Shown: positions 9,046 through 17,109 of the stretch, piece after piece | How the letters are laid out: each line of letters opens with the position of its first letter | Numbering within the stretch: the first letter of the stretch is position 1 | NCBI RefSeq assembly: GCF_900120005.1 | Contig: NZ_LT635451.1 | Span: forward strand, 124,001-188,000 | Source of the DNA: Holdemania sp. Marseille-P2844 | GTDB taxonomy: Bacteria > Bacillota_I > Bacilli_A > Erysipelotrichales > Erysipelotrichaceae | Direction of reading: 5' to 3' | DNA length: 64,000 nucleotides | Translations under genes and position numbers: made by a program | The notes under the pieces: model-generated | Seen by the model: only the letters and a program-made list of their open reading frames with translations | Database searches by the model: none | What the model was told of the DNA's origin: nothing

Positions 9046-9786
9046 ATGACAAGAACCATATTTGATAAAATTAACCCGCCCTACAATCTGCACGATATGA
9101 ATGTGATTGCATTTGAAGTAGACGGAAATACCATTACAATGAGAACACAGTCCGGTATGATAAAAACCGCCAATCTGTCATCTCAGGTTGAGGGCTATGT
9201 AGAATTTCACGACGTAGACTTCGACTTTTGCTATGTTTACATTTACAATGGATTCTATGGAAATGTAGGAACATTCTCAGGCGAAAAGATGTTCCTGAAA
9301 GACTTTATAGACAGCTTTGAAAACGCAGGTTTCTCAATCATGGACGAAAACTACGGCTACAACCGTGTCTGCTACACCGGTTTCCTTTCAAAAGGTGGAA
9401 CAATGGGTGAATGTACTATTGAAATCTATCATAACGGAGATATGGTTTTCGTTGATGAAACCGAATATACCGGTACGAAAGAAGTCATTCTCAGCCATGA
9501 CAGTGAAGCAATGATCTACTTGGTTCCTGCGGAAGTTGCTGCCGATCTTGATAAATACTGTTGGGACTTTGCCGCTAATTGGGTCTGGCATGGTCCTGAG
9601 AATGGTAAGTTTTTGAAGCACTTTAGTGATAATCAACTTGGTGCAGTTTTCGGCGCACCTGATTTCATTGATTATCTGAACAAGTGGGTGTTTCCTGATT
9701 GTGAATCCAAGTTCATCAGGGAGCTTAGCTGTTTCGGGAATGAGATACCTGAGGAATACCGGAATCTTCCGAGCTACAATTTCTAA
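9046..9786 (+). CDS. hypothetical protein, 246 aa
   Basis: Unrecognised soluble protein with many aromatic residues and beta-rich repeats in the first two thirds. The end is helical, with Trp-rich segments (YCWDFAANWVWHGPENGKF). ATG 9046 follows TTGGAGGG closely. It is probably co-transcribed with the 8607-9032 gene and ends at the hairpin at 9793. Cargo function unknown. Confidence 0.65.
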   Translation: MTRTIFDKINPPYNLHDMNVIAFEVDGNTITMRTQSGMIKTANLSSQVEGYVEFHDVDFDFCYVYIYNGFYGNVGTFSGEKMFLKDFIDSFENAGFSIMDENYGYNRVCYTGFLSKGGTMGECTIEIYHNGDMVFVDETEYTGTKEVILSHDSEAMIYLVPAEVAADLDKYCWDFAANWVWHGPENGKFLKHFSDNQLGAVFGAPDFIDYLNKWVFPDCESKFIRELSCFGNEIPEEYRNLPSYNF

Positions 9787-9792
9787 AAGAAA

Positions 9793-9841
9793 GCCACGAC
9801 TGCTACTCCATTATAGAGCAACAGCCGTGGTTTTCTTATCG
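9793..9841 (+). terminator. terminator between the 9046 gene and mobA
   Basis: Stem GCCACGACTG with CAGCCGTGG (one mismatch), followed by TTTTCTT. It is a relative of the hairpin at 6227-6265. It overlaps the stop of the converging mobA gene. Confidence 0.7.
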
Positions 9842-11539
9842 TTCGTATTCTTTCTTATTCTGCTTCTTCGATTGTGGCACTACCTGTTCCGGTGTCTTCA
9901 ACTGTTCATTGATAGAACGCTTTTTCTTATGAATCGGCTGCTCCTTCAATTCGGCATCAATCTGCCGGTTGGCTTCATCGAAGGTATCAGAACTGTATTT
10001 ATCTCTGTATTTCTCATACAATTTCCGAATCATACCGACCATGCCTTCAGGACGGAGGGCTTCACGTTTCTGCATGACAGCACCCTTATTTTCCGGTGCA
10101 ATACCATCTCGGATTTCAAGGAACTCTGCTTTATTAGCTTCTTTCTGCCCGGACAATAGGGTGTGCTGTTGCACTAAGGTATCCAGCGTCGTGTCCATAT
10201 CTTTTAATGCCTGCTTCTTAGCAGCAACACCATTATCCTGGCAATTCAATCGAGCCAGCAACTGTGCCTTCCGGAATTTCAGTTCTTCAATATCCTCCGT
10301 CAAAGTGGCTATCTGTTCGCCCAGCTTACCTGCACGGATGAAGTGAATACCGCAGTTTTTCTGCTCTGCAATCAGTTCTTTTTTCTCAGCAGTTTTGGCT
10401 TTGATTTCAGATTTTACATTTTTGTATTCAGCCAGTATATCGGCCAGAAGATTTTTCTGGAAAACTACCGCTTCCTGCTGAGAAATATTCATGATCAACT
10501 GATATTGAATCAGAACCATGTGGTCACGCAGAGTTTCCAATGCAGAAGCGATGGCCGGAATATTTTCTTTGACAGCTTTCATCAGCTTCTGTACTTGTTT
10601 TTTCAATTCACGCAGGAGCTTATTATCTGCTTTGATCTGACGGTTCAGTTCACAACGGCCAGAAACAATTCCCATGGATTCCAGTTTTCTTGCATGGTAT
10701 CCTTCGTGGACGGTCGGCTGTTCGCTCAATCCTCTGGCGGCATGACTGCGACAGTCTACACGATCGGCAATACCATGACGTGCCTGTTCTTCATTGATAA
10801 TCGTTTCCCAACTCTTACGCCACGCAAATATCTGTTCCTCGCTGTTCCAACGCTCTGTAAGAGGGTTCTGTCTCCCATAGCGGGTACTTTTGGGTGTCTT
10901 TGATGTTCTGATACATCCCTCAATTTTCTCGGCTTCAGACGGGGTTAAATACTCCTTTTTCTCCCCGAACTGATACATATATTGTTTCTCCCAGCCCTGT
11001 GTCTTGGAGACTTTGAACTCATCAGCGGTAAATCCACGTTCTTCGCTGCCACGCTTACAAAGATATTCTTTCTGTGTCTTTGCCTGCCACTTGCCATGCT
11101 CATCCAAGGGACGCATGGTGAAAAGAATATGGCTATGGGGATTATGCCCCGGAGGGTACGGATCATGGATGTTCACATCCGCACACATTCCAAGGTCAAT
11201 ACCTTGCTCATGAACAAAACGCTCCAACATATTTTTCCAGTCATCCAAGGACAGTTCCGATGGCAGAGCAACCACAAACTCTCTTGCCAGTCGGCTGTCC
11301 TTTGTTTTTTCTACGGATTCGACTGCTTCCCAGAGCAGCTGCCTGTCTTTCCATTCTGCCGGTGCATACTGCGGAAGAAAGACTTCGCTATACAAACATC
11401 CCTGTTTTCTGGTGTAGTCATGGGTAAGTCCGTCATAATCATTGTAGAGTCGGGAGCAGGATGCATAAGCGGCAGCTGCTATTACGGAACGTCCTGCACC
11501 ACGGCTCACAACTTTTGCTTCCAAATGGAAATAGTTCAC
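9836..11539 (-). CDS. mobA: MobA/MobL-family relaxase
   Basis: Nicks oriT and pilots the element in conjugative mobilization. The relaxase domain (residues 1-230) shows YFHLEAKVVSRG near the start, the conserved AAAYASCSRLYND segment, EFVVALPSEL and the metal-binding histidine motif HNPHSHILFTMRPLD. A long coiled-coil C-terminal half follows. The true start is the GTG at 11539 directly after AAGGAGG; the 10 codons upstream lack a ribosome site. The oriT lies about 300 bp upstream of its start, as in MobQ plasmids. No coupling protein or mating-pair genes are seen. Confidence 0.92.
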   Translation of the reverse strand: MNYFHLEAKVVSRGAGRSVIAAAAYASCSRLYNDYDGLTHDYTRKQGCLYSEVFLPQYAPAEWKDRQLLWEAVESVEKTKDSRLAREFVVALPSELSLDDWKNMLERFVHEQGIDLGMCADVNIHDPYPPGHNPHSHILFTMRPLDEHGKWQAKTQKEYLCKRGSEERGFTADEFKVSKTQGWEKQYMYQFGEKKEYLTPSEAEKIEGCIRTSKTPKSTRYGRQNPLTERWNSEEQIFAWRKSWETIINEEQARHGIADRVDCRSHAARGLSEQPTVHEGYHARKLESMGIVSGRCELNRQIKADNKLLRELKKQVQKLMKAVKENIPAIASALETLRDHMVLIQYQLIMNISQQEAVVFQKNLLADILAEYKNVKSEIKAKTAEKKELIAEQKNCGIHFIRAGKLGEQIATLTEDIEELKFRKAQLLARLNCQDNGVAAKKQALKDMDTTLDTLVQQHTLLSGQKEANKAEFLEIRDGIAPENKGAVMQKREALRPEGMVGMIRKLYEKYRDKYSSDTFDEANRQIDAELKEQPIHKKKRSINEQLKTPEQVVPQSKKQNKKEYER

Positions 11540-11675
11540 TATTTTCCTCCTTCCTGTGCCACAGCACAATTTTTGATTCTTTTTCTGAAAAAGAAAATAG
11601 GTGCGGTAAATGCTGCACCTATCTCTGCGATAAAACTGCCGGTGGCAGATTTTCGCAGGCAGTTAGCGCAAGGTA

Positions 11676-11692
11676 GGGTACAATTTGTACCC
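11676..11692. repeat. inverted repeat in the mob leader region
   Basis: GGGTACAA and TTGTACCC separated by one base, between mobA and oriT. Possible binding site for a mobilization regulator or an oriT accessory element. Confidence 0.5.
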
Positions 11693-11828
11693 CGGCTGAC
11701 AAACGCATCAGCGGTTGTACTTGCGGAAACTGCGTGGACAATGACAGCAATTTGAAAAAGCGTGGCATTGTACATAAGGCTCCAATGGAGCCGCAAAGCC
11801 TCGCAGAGCGCACGACCCCGAAGGGGAT

Positions 11829-11867
11829 ACCACCGCCCATTTTATGGGTGGTGAGTAAGTGCGCCCT
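11829..11867 (+). other. oriT: oriT: hairpin plus nic site, MobQ type
   Basis: A 10-bp inverted repeat CACCGCCCAT (11831-11840) and ATGGGTGGTG (11844-11853, one mismatch) is followed 2 nt later by TAAGTGCGCCCT (11856-11867). This core matches the known IncQ/MobQ nic region (stem-loop just 5' of a (T)AAGTGCGCCCT sequence). It sits between the relaxase gene and the next gene, the expected place. The surrounding 11540-11894 stretch has no gene and holds further short hairpins (GGCTCC/GGAGCC, CCCC/GGGG). Confidence 0.85.
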
Positions 11868-11894
11868 TCGGGATAGCAGCAAAGCTGCCAAGGC

Positions 11895-12131
11895 TTATGC
11901 CTTCAATCGTTCTTCCGTATTCAATCGTCTTTTCAGCTCCAGCTTCACATCATCAAGCTCCATGGTCTGAACTTCCGGGAACACGCTCTCCAATACGGCT
12001 CCCATCTGGATCAATCGTCTGGTTCTTGCCTTACGCTCTTTTTGACGGTCACGGGCTTCAGCAGCTTCCAATCTGTGCTGTGCCTGCAATAATTTCTTTT
12101 CATCTTCGGTCATAGGTCTGTTATTTGCCAT
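11895..12131 (-). CDS. DUF3847-type small protein
   Basis: 78-aa charged helical protein (MTEDEKKLLQAQHRLEAAEARDRQKERKARTRRLIQMGAVLE) of the type commonly found beside relaxases and RepA in Firmicute elements; probably a mobilization accessory protein. ATG 12131 follows AAAGGAG. It ends next to oriT. Confidence 0.75.
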   Translation of the reverse strand: MANNRPMTEDEKKLLQAQHRLEAAEARDRQKERKARTRRLIQMGAVLESVFPEVQTMELDDVKLELKRRLNTEERLKA

Positions 12132-12259
12132 AAATTCTCCTTTCTGGTATCGGGTTGGTACTGTAATCCGGTGTAGATGGTGCAGATACAATTCGCTTTG
12201 CAATTTTAAGGTTATCTGTGTACTGATAGGCGAATTGTTCAGCACCATCGGCTGTGAAA

Positions 12260-13102
12260 TTAAGTACCGGAATTTAATATTTTTCGTGCTTCCTGCATAT
12301 TGGCAGCTGCGTTCAGTTCTCGGATATTCTGATTATTGATTTTCAGAGGAACACAACGCTCCAATACTCGGTCATAAATTCTGGCTCTTGCCAGATCTTT
12401 CGGATGTTTCAGCTCATCCAAGGTCAGATTGGTGGTTACAATCAGCGGCTTTTTGCTTCGGTATCGGCTGTCAATCACATTGAATACCTGTTCCAGAGCA
12501 AATTCTGAACTTCGTTCAATTCCCAGATCATCAATAATCAGCAGACTGTATTTGTTAAAGCTGTCAATGAACTGGTTTCTGTCATCGGAATACATTCCGG
12601 TCAGCGTATTCAGGATTCTGGAAAAGTTGGTCATCAAAACCGGAATTCCTTTGTCCAAAAGGGCATTTGCAATGCATCCGGCGAAAAAGGATTTGCCGGT
12701 TCCCACATCGCCCCAGAGGAGCAATCCCAACGAGTTGGCTTTCATTTCCTCCCAATGTGCCACATAATCATGGGCTTTCTGCATTTCCGGATTATAGCCT
12801 TTATCATTAGCAAAGTTGTAATCTCGCAGGGATTTGTCCTGCAATCCATTGGCTCTCAATCGGGATACTTGTATTAGATGTTCCTGATGCTGGCGCTCCG
12901 CTTCTTGTTTGTCATATTCCTCCTGTTGACAACGGCAGCGAACTGTGGGGAGAAATACTCGTTCCTTCAGTTCAATTCGGTGCTGTCTGGGAGTATGGCA
13001 TTTGGAACAATAGATCAGCCCGTCAGCTTCGTTCAGATATTCGTCCGCTGCAAGCTCTCTTGGCTGAAACAGATCGTCCACGGCGTTGCTAATTGGTTTC
13101 AT
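12260..13102 (-). CDS. DnaC/IstB-like AAA+ replication protein
   Basis: 280-aa helicase-loader type ATPase for element replication. A zinc-finger-like N-terminus (CSKCHTPRQHR...CRCQ) is followed by Walker A GDVGTGKSFFA, Walker B LLIIDDLG and sensor IVTTNLTLDEL. Its start overlaps the stop of the RepA gene by 4 nt, indicating translational coupling of initiator and loader. Confidence 0.87.
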   Translation of the reverse strand: MKPISNAVDDLFQPRELAADEYLNEADGLIYCSKCHTPRQHRIELKERVFLPTVRCRCQQEEYDKQEAERQHQEHLIQVSRLRANGLQDKSLRDYNFANDKGYNPEMQKAHDYVAHWEEMKANSLGLLLWGDVGTGKSFFAGCIANALLDKGIPVLMTNFSRILNTLTGMYSDDRNQFIDSFNKYSLLIIDDLGIERSSEFALEQVFNVIDSRYRSKKPLIVTTNLTLDELKHPKDLARARIYDRVLERCVPLKINNQNIRELNAAANMQEARKILNSGT

Positions 13103-13818
13103 AGGCTTTCATCCTCCTTACATTCATAGGTTCGTTTGACAGGAGCAGGATGGTCACGCAACACCCAGCTTCGTATGGTAGCAGCATGGTTGGAATATTG
13201 CTTACCACTGGATGCCATGTAGCTGGATAGCTTTTCAATGTATTCCTGATAGTGGGGAACTACCTTTTGCAAGGAAATCAGTTCTTCCACGCTCAAGAAA
13301 ACATTTTGATAAGAGCCATAGGCGGTACGTTCATCCTTACTCTCTGTATTTGTTCTTTTCATATTGTTCTTCTCTTTATTACTACTGGACAGTTTTCTTT
13401 CTGTCACAGAGACAGTTTTCGTTCCATCTGTAGGACAGGAATCTGTCTGCCTAACAGAAAGATTTCTGTCCGTCTGAGCCAGTGCTTCCAATGGATATTT
13501 GATATAGATCCTGTTTGGAAACCCTGCGCCCTGACGTCTGCGGACAATCAGATTTTCTTTTTCCAGAGCAGATAGTGCAGTCTTGATGGACATTTCGCTC
13601 TTATGCATGGTTTCTGCCAGACTCTTGATAGGAAAGAAAATGAACACATGACCTTGTTCATCTGACCATCCATCGTTTTTCTGTGACAGCCTTGCTCGGT
13701 CGAGCAAAACCGTGTAGAGAATTTTTGCGGTTTCACTCAGTCCATCTTTGTCCAGTAGAAATCTTGGAAATGCCATATACGGCGGTATCGGACTATCCTG
13801 TGTCAGAAATTGTGTCAT
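13099..13818 (-). CDS. repA: replication initiator RepA N-terminal family
   Basis: 239 aa. The N-terminal RepA_N domain has the typical IPPYMAFPRFLLD...LSETAKILYTVLLDRARLS followed by a winged-helix region (KSLAETMHKSEMSIKTALSALEKENLIVRRR). The middle is low-complexity and the C-terminal part small. ATG 13818 follows GGGAGGTG. Together with the DnaC-like protein it suggests that the excised circle can replicate, which may support its maintenance after excision. Confidence 0.85.
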   Translation of the reverse strand: MTQFLTQDSPIPPYMAFPRFLLDKDGLSETAKILYTVLLDRARLSQKNDGWSDEQGHVFIFFPIKSLAETMHKSEMSIKTALSALEKENLIVRRRQGAGFPNRIYIKYPLEALAQTDRNLSVRQTDSCPTDGTKTVSVTERKLSSSNKEKNNMKRTNTESKDERTAYGSYQNVFLSVEELISLQKVVPHYQEYIEKLSSYMASSGKQYSNHAATIRSWVLRDHPAPVKRTYECKEDESL

Positions 13819-13857
13819 GTGTTCACCTCCCATCTATGAGATCAGCTCGGAGAAAAC

Positions 13858-14229
13858 TTATTCTCCAAGGAAGTCCCAATCCAGTTCTGCATCTGGTTCC
13901 TGCTGTGTGACCGGAGTTGTTGTAACCGGCATTTGCGACAGTCCCGCCATACAGCCTGCAAGAAATATGGGAAGTGTTTTCTCCATGGCACTTTCTACAG
14001 CGAAAACAATCTGATTTACAAATCGTTCCTCACGTTCTCTGGTTTCAAAGTAAGGATCATCCTGACTGCGATAATAGCGGTCAAAATATTCCACCAGAGC
14101 CACGGCAATTACATTGCTGTAGGACTTGAAATGCTGTTTGTCCATGGCCTGAAGATATTGCCATGCTCGCTTCTGTGTGTCCTTTTCCAGATTGAAGCGA
14201 AGGTTTGTGCTGCGGATATTCTCGCTCAT
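13858..14229 (-). CDS. ParR-like centromere-binding protein
   Basis: 123-aa protein with an N-terminal segment NLRFNLEKDTQKRAWQYLQ...YSNVIAVALVEYFDRYY typical of ParR-like adaptors, followed by a helix and an acidic tail. It is directly downstream of the ParM gene (4-nt gap). Expected to bind iterons and link them to ParM filaments. Family call is from context plus the N-terminal pattern. Confidence 0.65.
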   Translation of the reverse strand: MSENIRSTNLRFNLEKDTQKRAWQYLQAMDKQHFKSYSNVIAVALVEYFDRYYRSQDDPYFETREREERFVNQIVFAVESAMEKTLPIFLAGCMAGLSQMPVTTTPVTQQEPDAELDWDFLGE

Positions 14230-14232
14230 GGG

Positions 14233-15150
14233 TTACTCCTTCCTGCGAAGGCTGGCAAAGGCGAGATATTCATACCCTTTGGCTGTCGCACAAATATCAT
14301 CCAGAATGGTCACTCGGCTTTCATCATACTGTCCAAAGTGTTTGACCAGACAACCGCCACCACCAACGATATACAGTCGCATCAAATCCGGATTGTATTC
14401 ATAGCGGCGAAGTGTGGCGAAAATATCAGCTACATATCGCCTTGCTACGGAAGTGATACAGTCCAGATACGACTTGCTGATGTCAGCAGTACCGAAGCGA
14501 AGCACCTGTTCAATGGTGGATTCTTCGATTTTTACCCCGAAGCTGTCCAGTACCGCATTCTTAGCGGCAATCATACACTGATTGACACCAAACTTTTCTG
14601 TCCAGCAGCGGCTTTCCATTGCCTTTTTATTGTTGATATACAGAATGTTCATCGTGCCATTTCCAATGTCTGCCAGAAGATTCGTTCCTTTGAAATCCCC
14701 CAAACGACCGACAATGGCAGGGTATCCCTGTGGAAACAGGTTACATCCGACAAAACGGATGTGATAGTCCTTGCTGTTAAATCGGAAGTTCACTTCCTTG
14801 TTGCGGAGCAGGTAGTTTCGGAAGTCTTCACGCTGCTTGCGAATCCAGGTCAGCGGCAGGCCGGCAGCCAGATGAACATCTGCTTCACGGATGCCATATA
14901 CGTTCAGCTCTCTGGCAACTGCCATAAGGGTCAGAATGTAATAGTCCTCGTCCATGGCCTTGTCAGCGATAAATTCCTTGTGACCTTCCCCAATGCGGTA
15001 ATAGATACCGCCATACTCCAGAATGTTGCCGGAGAAGATTGGTTCTGTTTCATAAGCGGTCACCCCGGTAGAAGTAACTGTGTTCGCAGTTTTAATGTTG
15101 CCGTAACCATGATCGACGGCGATAATTTTGATGTTATTCAGTTCTCTCAT
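14233..15150 (-). CDS. parM: ParM-like actin-type ATPase (plasmid segregation)
   Basis: 305-aa actin-fold ATPase. Phosphate-1 motif is AVDHGYGNIKTA, the conserved phosphate-2 region is LLADIGNGTMNILYI, and the adenosine motif is LYIVGGGGCLVKHF. ATG 15150 is 9 nt after AAGGAGGT; the longer frame lacks a ribosome site. It drives segregation of the replicating circle with the ParR-like partner. A long hairpin and three 11-bp iterons lie upstream, the usual position of a centromere and operator. Confidence 0.88.
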   Translation of the reverse strand: MRELNNIKIIAVDHGYGNIKTANTVTSTGVTAYETEPIFSGNILEYGGIYYRIGEGHKEFIADKAMDEDYYILTLMAVARELNVYGIREADVHLAAGLPLTWIRKQREDFRNYLLRNKEVNFRFNSKDYHIRFVGCNLFPQGYPAIVGRLGDFKGTNLLADIGNGTMNILYINNKKAMESRCWTEKFGVNQCMIAAKNAVLDSFGVKIEESTIEQVLRFGTADISKSYLDCITSVARRYVADIFATLRRYEYNPDLMRLYIVGGGGCLVKHFGQYDESRVTILDDICATAKGYEYLAFASLRRKE

Positions 15151-15192
15151 TTGCTCTGTACCTCCTTGCGCTTGTTTGTGTTCATAAAAAAT

Positions 15193-15282
15193 GCCCCCTT
15201 TCAGTAGATTTGCTTTGAAGTAGCACCGGATTTTCTGATTTGGTGCTGTTTTCATTGCAATTTCATTCTACTGAAAGAGGGC
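15193..15282. repeat. long interrupted hairpin upstream of parM
   Basis: Outer 15-bp arms GCCCCCTTTCAGTAG (15193-15207) and CTACTGAAAGAGGGC (15268-15282), one mismatch. An inner stem AGCACC (15222-15227)/GGTGCT (15242-15247) is nested inside. Could be part of the partition site, an origin hairpin or a regulatory leader; the sequence does not decide. Confidence 0.6.
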
Positions 15283-15291
15283 ATAAAACAC

Positions 15292-15320
15292 ATTGAGCGT
15301 GGATTGAGCGGAAATTGAGC
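15292..15320. repeat. three 11-bp iterons, copy 1
   Basis: ATTGAGC(G) starts at 15292, 15303 and 15314, exactly one helical turn apart. The same three-unit block occurs inverted at 23882-23909. Candidate ParR (parC) or RepA binding sites. Confidence 0.75.
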
Positions 15321-15327
15321 AAAAAAG

Positions 15328-15359
15328 AAAAGCAGCCACACACCGTAGTGCATGACTGC
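15328..15359. repeat. 32-bp repeat flanking the glycosyltransferase cassette, left copy
   Basis: Starts AAAAGCAGCC and ends GACTGC; matches 16867-16898 at 30 of 32 positions in direct orientation. Each copy can form a weak GCAGCC/GACTGC stem. Confidence 0.8.
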
Positions 15360-15379
15360 AATTAAAATTTTGTACAATA

Positions 15380-16555
15380 TTATTTCCTGCAAACTTGTTC
15401 GATTTTATCAGCTGCCCCTTTGGAACCTGAACAGTGTTTAAAGCTACAAGAGATTTTCATGGCATTTTCTTTGTATGAGCCCACTAACAGAAGTTTATTT
15501 ATGGCATTTTGAATGGAAATTCTGTCAGTTTTCTTTAGTTTAATTCCTGCTCCAAGTTGATGCACACGTTCAGCAACACCTCCCTGTTCAGCGGTCTGTG
15601 GAAGCATAAGTAAAGGAACTCCAAAATAAAGGCTCTCATTTACGCTATTCATTCCACAGTGCGACAGAAATATATCTGCCACTTGAAGCACCGCAATTTG
15701 ATCAACGTGTTCATATACAGAGATATTTTCTGGCAATTTTCCGAATTCTTTGATGGATACCAAATTACCAACAGATATAATTACCTGATATTCCGTATCT
15801 GCAAGGGTGGTAATACAAGTTTTATATAAAGGCATCATATCATTATTTACGGTGCCCATAGAAATATAGATCAGTTTTTCTTTGGTTTTTACAATCTTAT
15901 CAGTAGCAGGGCGGATAGATGGACCAACAAAAACGTATTTGTCTGAGAATGTATCTGCACAAGGCTGAAAATCAGAAGAAGTGTATACAATCGTGTGTGT
16001 ATTATCATCGTTCTGGATAATATCAAGTACACTTTTAATCGGATACCCTTTGTCCTGCAGGCGCTTTATATTTTTCGTGATTTTGGGCATAGAAATTAAC
16101 ATTCGTACTAATTCACCAATACCTTGCTTCATGATTTTTGCAGAATATTGATTGAATGCGAAAGTTGTAGTAGAAGAAACAAAAGGTATTCCTAATTTTA
16201 TAGCAATTGCTTTTCCCCATACCGCCATTGAATCAGCAACAATGCAGTCCGGCTTCAGCCGTTTCATATCTTCGCACACTTTATCATCAAGAGCTAAGGT
16301 TGTGTCTACTAAAATTTTCGTCGAAAATGCCAGGTCTTTACCAACACGTACGGAATCTTTAGGTGTGAGCTTTTGCTCCATATCATAATCATCACAAGAA
16401 ACGAAAGTAGCTCCTGCGGATTCTATTTTTTCACGCATGATATTATAAGAATAGTACCATACCTGATGCCCACGAGAAACCAATTCACGTACAACGCCAA
16501 GAGTAGGGTTTGTATGACCATGCGCCGGAATACAAAAGAAAACTATTTTACTCAT
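15380..16555 (-). CDS. MGT-family glycosyltransferase (macrolide/UGT type, GT1)
   Basis: 391-aa GT-B enzyme. The N-terminal acceptor domain begins SKIVFFCIPAHGHTNPTLGVVREL with the His of the HGH motif. The C-terminal donor-binding domain has the signature HCGMNSVNESLYFGVPLLMLPQTAEQ, typical of UDP-sugar transferases of the macrolide (OleD/YjiC) group. The real acceptor cannot be read from sequence. It is preceded 15 nt upstream by an AbrB-like gene and flanked by 32-bp direct repeats, so it looks like a discrete cargo cassette. Confidence 0.85.
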   Translation of the reverse strand: MSKIVFFCIPAHGHTNPTLGVVRELVSRGHQVWYYSYNIMREKIESAGATFVSCDDYDMEQKLTPKDSVRVGKDLAFSTKILVDTTLALDDKVCEDMKRLKPDCIVADSMAVWGKAIAIKLGIPFVSSTTTFAFNQYSAKIMKQGIGELVRMLISMPKITKNIKRLQDKGYPIKSVLDIIQNDDNTHTIVYTSSDFQPCADTFSDKYVFVGPSIRPATDKIVKTKEKLIYISMGTVNNDMMPLYKTCITTLADTEYQVIISVGNLVSIKEFGKLPENISVYEHVDQIAVLQVADIFLSHCGMNSVNESLYFGVPLLMLPQTAEQGGVAERVHQLGAGIKLKKTDRISIQNAINKLLLVGSYKENAMKISCSFKHCSGSKGAADKIEQVCRK

Positions 16556-16570
16556 GTATCACACCATCCT

Positions 16571-16780
16571 TTATTCATCTATTTCCGAAAAAATCTTTTG
16601 GATATATTCCATTTGCATTTCTTTTGGCAGGATTGCAATTCCTCTTTTCTCATCTCCAAGAACCAGAATTTTATTCCCTGGCTGAAGATCAAAGAGTTCT
16701 CTTGCTTCTTTAGGAATTACAAACTGTCCTTTTTCGCCAATCTTTACCATCCAAGCATATTTTCCATTTTTAAAGTCCAT
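16571..16780 (-). CDS. SpoVT/AbrB-domain regulator, small
   Basis: 69-aa swapped-hairpin DNA-binding protein (WMVKIGEKGQFVIPKEARELFDLQPGNKILVLGDE). ATG 16780 is 7 nt after GGAGG; a TTG two codons upstream is too close. In an operon with the glycosyltransferase, so it likely regulates that cassette; it resembles AbrB-type transition regulators or antitoxins, but no toxin is adjacent. Confidence 0.85.
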   Translation of the reverse strand: MDFKNGKYAWMVKIGEKGQFVIPKEARELFDLQPGNKILVLGDEKRGIAILPKEMQMEYIQKIFSEIDE

Positions 16781-16866
16781 ATCCAATCCTCCAAAGTATG
16801 ATTATTCATACAAATCATACCATTTTTAATAGTGATTTTCAAGAGTATATAATACTTGCAGATGAA

Positions 16867-16898
16867 AAAAGCAGCCATACACCGTAGTGCAAGACTGC
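16867..16898. repeat. 32-bp repeat flanking the glycosyltransferase cassette, right copy
   Basis: Direct copy of 15328-15359 (two mismatches) upstream of the AbrB-like gene. The two copies delimit a segment of about 1.5 kb. Confidence 0.8.
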
Positions 16899-16943
16899 CT
16901 TGTTTAACCATATTAAATTGTCCGCTGAAAACTGAAATTTTCA

Positions 16944-16949
16944 GTTCCT
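16944..16949. repeat. target-site duplication of the IS21-family element (left)
   Basis: GTTCCT directly before the left end; identical copy at 19797-19802. Confidence 0.75.
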
Positions 16950-17109
16950 TGTAAATACCGACCACATAGAGCACTCTGCACGGTCATTTAGAGCAGACCT
17001 TCCGCTGATTTAGAGCATCCTTTCCGCTCTGTTGAGCACTCCGTTTTATATATCCTATAATAAAACCGGCACACGATTGTGTGACTATTATTATAGGAGG
17101 TCGATAACC

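Noticed and set aside
13933-15207. 424-codon plus-strand frame opposite parR/parM
   Set aside because: It is the shadow of two genes with clear family motifs on the other strand; it spans their intergenic gap by chance.
16867-16898. Idea that the 32-bp repeats are recombinase attachment sites
   Set aside because: They share nothing with the CATTT core and its inverted arms; a simple duplication or terminator repeat is more likely.
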